A stretch of 64,000 bases of DNA, from NCBI GenBank assembly GCA_018340805.1, contig JACMZG010001908.1, forward strand, positions 50,313,982-50,377,981. The letters run 5' to 3'. Below the pieces are notes generated by a model, which was given only the letters and a program-made list of their open reading frames with translations, had not been told where the DNA came from and searched no databases. Below, piece after piece: positions 52,301 through 61,300 of this stretch. The translations under genes and the position numbers were made by a program. Source of the DNA: Microvelia longipes (taxonomy: Eukaryota > Arthropoda > Insecta > Hemiptera > Veliidae). Position 1 is the stretch's first letter. Each line of letters begins with the position of its first letter.

Positions 52301-55300
52301 TACCTGATGATAACTTGGCACTCAGAAAAACCATAGTTAACTTTTCTTGTCCATCTACTAATTGAAATTCTGAGGCTATATCTATTATGGCTTATAAGTT
52401 ACTTCTTTATTAAGTTAAATTAGGAATTCATTCTATTTAGTTAACCCTGATATTATTTTCTTCTTTAGTGGTCCAAGCTGTTTAAAAATCTATCTATCTT
52501 TTCTTTGTTTAAACTTCTTTTTTAAAAAATTATTTAATTATAATTTAAAATTATAATGTATATAGGTGGTGGTAACTATTGTTTACCTTGGATACCAGCA
52601 CGAGCTCTCTGTAATAATTGCTGAACTCTCATGTCGCTATCAGAAGAACTTTGGAAGATAGCACCGTTCTGCTGATGATCGCTAGAATCTTTCATACCGT
52701 AGGTTTGATTTCCATCTGTAAAAATTGTAATAATTATAGTAATAAAAATCGATGATTACGCGCAAATCCAAAAGGGGCGATACTTAAATGACTTTTTATT
52801 TAAGTTATAAGTATCGCCGCTGAAAAATGCCTTTTCCAGCGGCGATGTAGTAGTGAGTGAATGATTTAGGGATTTTCAAGGGTCTACTTGAATAACTCAT
52901 GTGAGAATATTTCTTGCACTCACAACTTCCGTTACTAAATTTGACCGCCCCTTCTAGTTTATCAATCTATACTTTAAAAACATTAGTTACCGTAGTTGAA
53001 GACGAATTTAGCGTACTTGGCGGAGGTCTTGTGTGGGTTGAAAGCAAGAGTATAGTTGCTGTTGGGCTTGATAACTTGTTCCTTGTTGTAGTAGAGGATA
53101 GCAGAGATGATGTCGTGTCTCTGAGCTCCGTTCATGAAGTAAGCGGTATCGAAGTGTTTCTGTTCAGTTTCAGCCTTAAGGTCGAAAGCGAATCCAGTGT
53201 TTTCTTGTCCTACGGTAGCTTCGAACTAAAAGTAAAGACAAATAATAATTATTATCTATTTACTTTTAAAAAACTAAAACTTAAAAATGATTTGTGTAAT
53301 CGTTTACGCAATATCTACTTACTCTCTGGACTGGTCTGATGTGAGTGATTTCAGCGTGGTCATCAAGTTGAGGAGGAGAGAGGTCGAGAACGTCGTGCTT
53401 GGTGGTGTAAGCCAAGGTGCTGTATTCAGCGATCTTCTGGTATTTGTTGGGGTAAAGAGGTTGGAGTTTGGCCCAAACCTTGCGGCTTTCAACATCAACA
53501 TCGACCTTAACTCTGAGAGGAAGGTGGATTTGGGTGTTGCTGTCGTAACCAGCAAGGTAGCGTTGGTGGTTGAATGGAGTAACGAATCCTAACTTAGCCT
53601 GAGTCTTGGCAGCATAGCTGAAATTTTAGTGTCATTTATTTCCGATATGTTTGACTAAGTATATTTATTTCTTCGTGTAACCCTAGTACTTGACTCTTAA
53701 TAAGGGTATTTCATAAATTTGGTATAAAATGATGACCTGTATTTTTGCCAAAAAGGCAAGATATTTAGTTAAACTTATTTATGACCAAAGGTATGTTTTC
53801 ACTTCAGTCAATATAACTATTATGTATAAAATGCTATAGTAGCTACCTTTTAGATTCTACGTCAATGCAGCGTGAGATTTTGATGACAAATGTTAATTCA
53901 GGAAGAAGAAGGATTTACTGATAACAATATGACACCGCATATTTATTTACGAGGAAATGATGGTTGATTATTGCAGAAAGCAATAATCTAAAGTTAATTT
54001 GAGAATTATCATTATGTATTATATTTAGAGGTGAGTATTTATTTATTCTTCAATACAAACAGGCAGAAAAAAAGTCTTTGCCGCTACGCGAAGATGACAC
54101 TGGGAGCCGCTTTGCGGTCCAGCGCCTCCCCGTGGCCGCTTTGCGACCACATGGTTATTGTACTTTATTAGTTGGTCATATCACTGGTTTATATAGGTGG
54201 CATACTGCCACGATATAAGCGAATTTTCAAATGTATTATAGATTAACACATGGCTAAAATCAATTAACAGCGTAGGAAAATAGTATTAAGGAACCAATGA
54301 GGTTGGTCCGATTTGAAATGGTGGGCATTGTGTCAATTAACGACGTAATGTTTTGTGATATATGTCAATCAATAAAACCAGGACTAATGCTGATAATAAA
54401 CTTCGTATGTTAGTGAACCATAAAAACAATTTTAAGGCTACTCACGTCATTTGAATATCGGAAGTAACATTAAGAGTCTGAGGTGATTTGATCTCTGAGT
54501 CAGATCCATCGTGGAGTTCAGGGTGAGATTTGAAGCTAGCTTCTCCTCCTATGGATAATAATGTTGGTACTTGGATAGAGTAAACAAATGGAAGTCCCAT
54601 GGCAGTAGGGAATCCAATTTTAAGTGAGTACTGGTTGTACAATTTGGTGTAGTTAAAGCTTTGTCCGTTCTTGAGAGAAGCTGCTGCCTCTTTTACCACT
54701 GGAAAAAAATAAAAATAATTTGAAATGATCACGATGCTCTTTTTATGCACCTAAAGTACCAAAGACAATGAAGAAAAAAACTAAATATTTTCTTTATTGC
54801 ACTTGTGCGTTTATACTGTTTACTTATTAAGCCACTTATCTCAGGCATATTTAAACTTTTTGATTCTACGTGCCCATACATTATTGATCGAGAAATGGGT
54901 TATACCAAGGATCTTAAATAAAGGGGATGACGCACTAAGTCGAGTCGCCATACAAAAAAGCGACCCTATCAAAAACCAAAAAATCGAGAGAATTCAACAC
55001 GAAACACACGTCAAAAACAGTGTATTCTTACAATTCTCATAACAGCTACGGTCTTAAATTTTTGAGATTTACAGGGAACCACTTATTGTAAGTAAACTGA
55101 AATTTGTGCGATTTTATAAAATTTGAGCATGCGCAATCAAATGAATGGCTCAATGCTTTTCCTTCATAATTTAAGGTATATTTTCAGAATAATTTGGTTT
55201 AAAGTAGTACAAAATGAGTCAAATTTTTTCAGGTCCGACTTTTGGACTATAAGGGGATGTCGTTATATACTCTACTCGAATAAGTTTAAATTTGTACTGC

Positions 55301-58300
55301 CCAAATATTTTTGAACTTTATCGCCCCTAATGATTTTCAGAGATGCTTTTGTCTTCCTAAAATACGTCTCTGCAGGTATTTGAAACTAATAATTTAAAAC
55401 TAAGATAATTCCAATAAAAATATTTTACTGCGTGGAAGTTGTTGGATGGTGTGGTTATCGAAAGCGTAGAATCTCTTAGCTCCAGCCCATGAAAGCACAA
55501 TATTTCCTTCAACTTGGTCGGCTTCTTCTACTTCAATATTAAGGATTTTAGCAATCTTCTGAGTGGTCCAGTTTGATTCTGTTTTTGGCTGGTCATTGTT
55601 ACTTCTTTGCTTGTTTTGATGTTCGTAATCAGCAAACTGATTGCTTAAAAGGTCTAAAAGTTGGCTGGCACTGGATGTTGAGTATGCGAACTGAAAAATA
55701 ATATCAGCGATTTTTTTTGGGGTATTGTCGGTAGTAGATAGTCTTAAATATTACTAATAACAGGTTGTTGTTAATAAATTTCTGTAAAGTTGCTTTTCTA
55801 TCTACTTTAAGAAATGGGACGTATTGCTATAGTTTTAAAATAGATCGTCCGGGGTTTTCAAAAATAGTATACTACTTCTGTTGGTAAAATGAAGAATGTG
55901 TGGGAAAATTTGTGCTTAATAATTGTATAAACGCCTGATTCAAGCATTGAGTGGAAATTACATAAGATGGAGAGAAATATTTTAAATATAAAAACTTCAC
56001 TGTTTTTGGAGATTGTTGAAAATAATTAATACAAATTATTTATTTTTTAATGACCTAGGTATTATACTATTGCTGAATCCTTTTATAATTTTTTATATCA
56101 GGAAAGGATCGTTGTAAGGCAATTACCTTGTAAGGTCTGTTCTTATATTCTCCTATGGTGTTCCTCATCATGTAAATAACTGAGCTGGGAATGATACTGT
56201 CTTCACTCTGGATTGAAGTCATGATATGACTGTAATCCAGCTTATATTGCTCTGTGATATAGTCTCTCAAGTAGTTTTTAGAATATTGGAAACCATATTG
56301 CCTGGGAGTCAAGAGATTCACAGCTGCTCTAGCATTCTTTGCTCTAAAAAAGAAATTAGTCACACAATAAATATTGTTTATAGTAGACTTTTTACTAGGA
56401 TTTCACAAAATTAATACAAATTGTTTCTTGTAAAGTTCTTTTCGATAGTAAAGACAATAATAAAACAACTATTCACAAGAAACTGATACTTTGAACGAAA
56501 TTAAAATAGAACTTCAACTTATATTTTTATTTCTTATTTGTTAATTTATTATTTTCAAATATCTATTTCTTAACTTTTAATAATTATTAACCTTTCTGCC
56601 AATTCCATCTTTTGCCTACCTATCTTTTGACATCCCTTTTTAAATTTTGTTAGTTATCCGAATAATAGAATACCAGTTCAATTCTATTTTCATTTAATAT
56701 TCAATTTTATAATACAATGCCAATGTTTCATAGTATTACTTTATTTTTAACCCCAAGCCAGATCAAATACCTCAACCTTTATGTTCTTTATCTTGCTTTG
56801 GTATTATTAGACAAGCTCTATAATAAATAAATAAATGAAACAAATTTAATTATAAAGGGTAGCAATCTTTCAATTGGTAAATTTTAGGACTACTTAATTT
56901 CAATCGCAAGACATTAATACTTAAATTAAAGCAAGGCGTACTTAAACTAGGTGTAAAATATGCTTTCGCATTAAAATAACATAGTGTGTAGATTGTGTCT
57001 TTGCTATTGTGTTATTACTATTTTGCTTAGCATTCCAACATAAACTATAAACCTTTTTCCAACAAGAAAAATATAAACTTGATGCATTAAAATATCTAAT
57101 TTAATACTTCTTGCAAACATTTAATTTCCTTGCAAAAATTAAAAAGGTCCCCTGTTTATTTGTATATATTTCTATGTATGTATGCATATTTTTGTATATG
57201 TATGTATGCGCATACGTATATGTATGCGCACAAATGTAGACGTATTTGTGTGTATACAAAATAAGTAGTATGGTAAGAGCAAGGATCTTGAATAAAGGGG
57301 ATAAGCACTAAGCCGATTTACCATACAAAAAAGTGACCCCATCGAAAACCAATAAATAGAGAGAATTCAACACAAAACACACGTCAAAAACTAGCTGCAA
57401 ATGCTTGGTACAAACTGCGCATGCTTACAATTCTTACAACAGCGCAGGTCTTAAATTTTAGAGGCAAACTTACCTCTCAATGGTTTCCCATTGTTTATTG
57501 CTTAAGAAGGTTATAACAAAACACGCTTAAATTTTCACTCACACATGTGAGTGATAAAGGATCTTTGATCTTTAAAACATCATAAAAGGGGAAGTTAAAT
57601 ACCCGACGCAATAGAGTCGCCGTTGGCTGTTTACATTTGTCGAAATTTCAATTGATACTACATTTATATAATGTACATTATATAATATAACATGTTGTTA
57701 CATATTAATGTAACATGTTGTTACATATTAATGTAACATGTTGTTACAAATTAATGTAACATGTTAAAAAACATTAAATGATCTCCGTTTATTGTAACTT
57801 ACAAATCACGATAGTATGGAGAAGTGAGTTGGGCAGCACTCTCGATAGCTGACTTAACGGCGGCGTTAACTTGCTTGCTGTGTTCGCTGTTAGTGTATTG
57901 GGCCATGCGCTGCAACATTTGTGCTGGTGGATTAGATTTCATCAGTTGCATGACGGCAGCGATTCTAAGTTCTGGAGCTTCACCTGAGTTTTGGTAAATT
58001 TGATAGAGAATTGGACGGACTAGTTTTGGTGAAACAGATGTCATTTTGTCCAAGGAAGCAACCATAACCAATCTTTGGAATGTTGACATTGCTTCTTTGC
58101 CTGAAAATTTAATCACATCCATTTAAAAATATAAATAAAAAAGTTAAGGCTTAATGCTGATTCAACTTTTGAACCAACATTAAAGAACCTTATAACGAAT
58201 TAAGAATAGCCAACCAAATTGTCAAGAAGAACCTAATATATCTACATAAGAAACACTACTATAAAGCTATATAGGCGCTTTAGAAAGTACAATTGAATTT

Positions 58301-61300
58301 TGTAGCATAAATATTTTGAAGATAATTTTACCTTCAAGGTACGGTTCAAATACACTGAGGACTCTAGAATGAGCGGTGTTTCCAAGAGCACGGATATAAA
58401 CCTGGATTTTGTGGCTGTCTCCTTCCTGAACGGCATTCTTAAGTTGATGGGCAAGGTATGGAATGTATTCAGTGTTGATGGCTTGTTGGGCTTTCTTGCT
58501 GATAGGTCTTCCGAAAGCGTGGACAGGGAACCTGTTGTGTACAGTTTCATTGTTGACCTGGACCTTGCGAAGCAAGCTGGTAAAAGCATAGATTGCTGAT
58601 GTGTTGAGATACCTTTGATGAGTGACTTCAGAGCTAGTTGCAAGTTCCTGGAACGCAAATACTTAAATTACCAAACATTTTATAATTTATTCATTAAAAA
58701 GTATACAAAAATAATTTCATTACTTCAAATGTTGGGTTCGAACTGTAAAAGAACAACATTAAACTACAAAAAAAAAAAAAAATAGTCTCCTCAGTGTTTT
58801 TGAATATAAATCAAATTTTAATGCAGTTTCAACCCACTCAACATAAAAATGTATCTACTTACGAAGAAAGCTTTCATGTATTCTTCAGTTGGGTATCTGG
58901 CAGTGTTAGGAAGAACAGCTACAAGTTCAGCAGCTTCTTCATGTTGAACCTTATTGTTTTGAATCCATTTCTTAAGGGTGACAAGAGCTGGTCCAGTTCC
59001 AGATTGAGCTACGGCATCACGGAATGAAGCCCATGCGAGATACTTCTGGGCATCAGACTGGCTCATAGGGTCAGCTTTAGTCTTAGGGAAGTACAACTGG
59101 TTGGCAGCTTCATCGATTTGCTGAGCGTTCATGGTACGGATAACACGAGCCATGATGTTGAAGGTAGTAAGGGTGTGTTGTCCGGTGATGGCATTAGGAG
59201 ATTCAAGTTCATGAGCGATTTGCTGGGCGAGCTTTTGGATAGCCTTAACAGCGTTGATTTGTTGAGAAGCTTGGATGGAGTTACCTTTGTATCCAATGAA
59301 ATAAGGCAAGAAGGGAGAGTTAGGAGCCTGGTTAAGAGAAGGCTTGGGCTGCATATACTCTTCGCTGCTGTCCCAGGAGCTTGAGCTTGAGCTAGAGCTG
59401 CTGTCACTGTCACTAGAGCTAGATGATGAAGAGGATGAGGAAGAAGAGCTAGAAGATGATGAGGAGGAGCTTGAGGAGCTGGTGGAGTTAGAGTTGCTCT
59501 CACTGCTGCTTGAGCTGCTGCTGTTGTCAGCTTCTTGTTGGCTCTTCCTGTTTTTCTGGTTGATTACTGAGCGGCGAGAACGGTTAGCTCTCTTTTGTTC
59601 ATTTTGTTCCTTTTGTCCCTGTTGTTCGCTACTTGAGCTGCTGCTAGAGCTACTGTCGCTGGAGTCAGATGACTGAGATTCCTGGGAGTTTTGGCTGTTG
59701 GAAGAGTCAGAAGAGCTGCTAGATGATGATGAGGAGCTGCTGGAGGAGGATGAAGATGAGCTGCTGCTTGATGAAGAGCTGCTATCCTGGCTGTTGTATT
59801 CCTGGTATTTCTGTGATTGCTCATCCTGGGTGGCTGCGTTGTAGTCGTAAACCAAGTTCTTGAGAACGCGTGGGTTTGACAAAGGTTGGGGTGAGCCAGA
59901 GGCAGAGGGTGACAGCTTCCAAAGTCAAGTTCATTCTGCTAGCAACGATTCCCTTTTGGGCATTGTGCAAGTGAGGAGCAATGACGATTTTGTTGGTGGT
60001 GACTGAAGACTGGATGGTGTAACGGTCCAAAGATCCAGAAACAATAACACGCTGAACAGAGGCACGCTGAAACAATAATACAAAGAATAAGTTAATCAAT
60101 GTTTAATTACTTCATTAGGTTTGATTAAGTTGTAAATAATGTATGTAAAAGTATCGTAAGTTTAGTCATTTTAAGTTGTCATACATTTAAGTTTATTTTT
60201 AGTGAAATGGATATATTAATAATGTAATTACAGAAAGAAGGTTGCCCATCTGAGTGCTAGCAGGTTCCCAGTCGGTGAGACCAGTGATTCCAAAGTGGTA
60301 AGCCATGCGTTGATCGCAGTTAGAGTAGTTCTTGGTCTTGACGATGTCAATAAGTTGTCCTTCACCACGGAGATGGGGCATAGGGGCCAACATTGGTTTG
60401 CTCTGGATGACATAGCTGGGAAGAGGAGAGATATCGTAGATAGTTTCACACTCTCCAGTGACACTGTCCTGTGGGCAAACAAATTTTACTATGAGCATGG
60501 AGAGTAAAAACAATATACAAAGTAAGACAAATGTATGTATTAGACATTAAGTGTATAGACACACGTGCATATTTGAGAGGCAATGTGTGTATACGAGAGA
60601 GGAAAAATTGTAAAGATGGTACTTACTTCCATTGTCTTGTAAACTCCCATAGCTTGGTTCTTGTCAGCAGGAAGGTGGTTGATACGAGATTTCTGGAGGT
60701 TTTCGGCCTGGGTATCAACTTGAAGCTGGCTGGCAATTCCCTTAAGCATGTTAACTTCCCAAGTTGGCAAGCTCTTGTCGACAATAAGTTTGTCAACAAC
60801 TCCGTTCTTGAGCTTAAGCTCGAAAGGCTTGTTGGTAAGAGGAAGCTGCTTGTAGGAGAGCTGACCGTCAGGAATGAAGGTAGCCCATCCGCTGCTAAGG
60901 TTAGCGTGCAAGTCAGCGTACTGAGCTTGGGAAACCTTAACGTTGAGGGTGTTGTCGCCATAAGGCTGGACTGTAACTTGACCCTTGATCAAGACACCAG
61001 AGAACTGGTTGGATACCTGATGGAGTCCGGCAACTGTCCTGCCTCTTAACTCATATTTGTACTGAGTTCCTGGCTTCCATGCTGTAGACAAAAATATTAC
61101 ATTTTACTTGTCATTAGTGTTGTATAAATATTTGCTATTTATTTAAAGGCAAATTTAAAAAAGGTTAGTTAAATAAAAATAAGCATTTCCTATTAAATCC
61201 AATTTAATTCTGCACTCTAGTTTTTCTTTCGTTTTTAAACAGCCTTTTTTAAAAATTTGCTTAAAATATTTTCATTTATTTAAGTTGTAAGTCATTTAAG

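Noticed and set aside
52914..53592. Plus-strand ORFs of 141 and 101 residues
   Set aside because: They lie antisense to vitellogenin exons 11 and 12, which are supported by splice sites and conserved protein sequence.
59344..59676. 110-residue acidic Leu/Glu ORF on the plus strand
   Set aside because: It is the antisense of the vitellogenin polyserine tracts; serine codons read backward give Leu, Glu and Asp.
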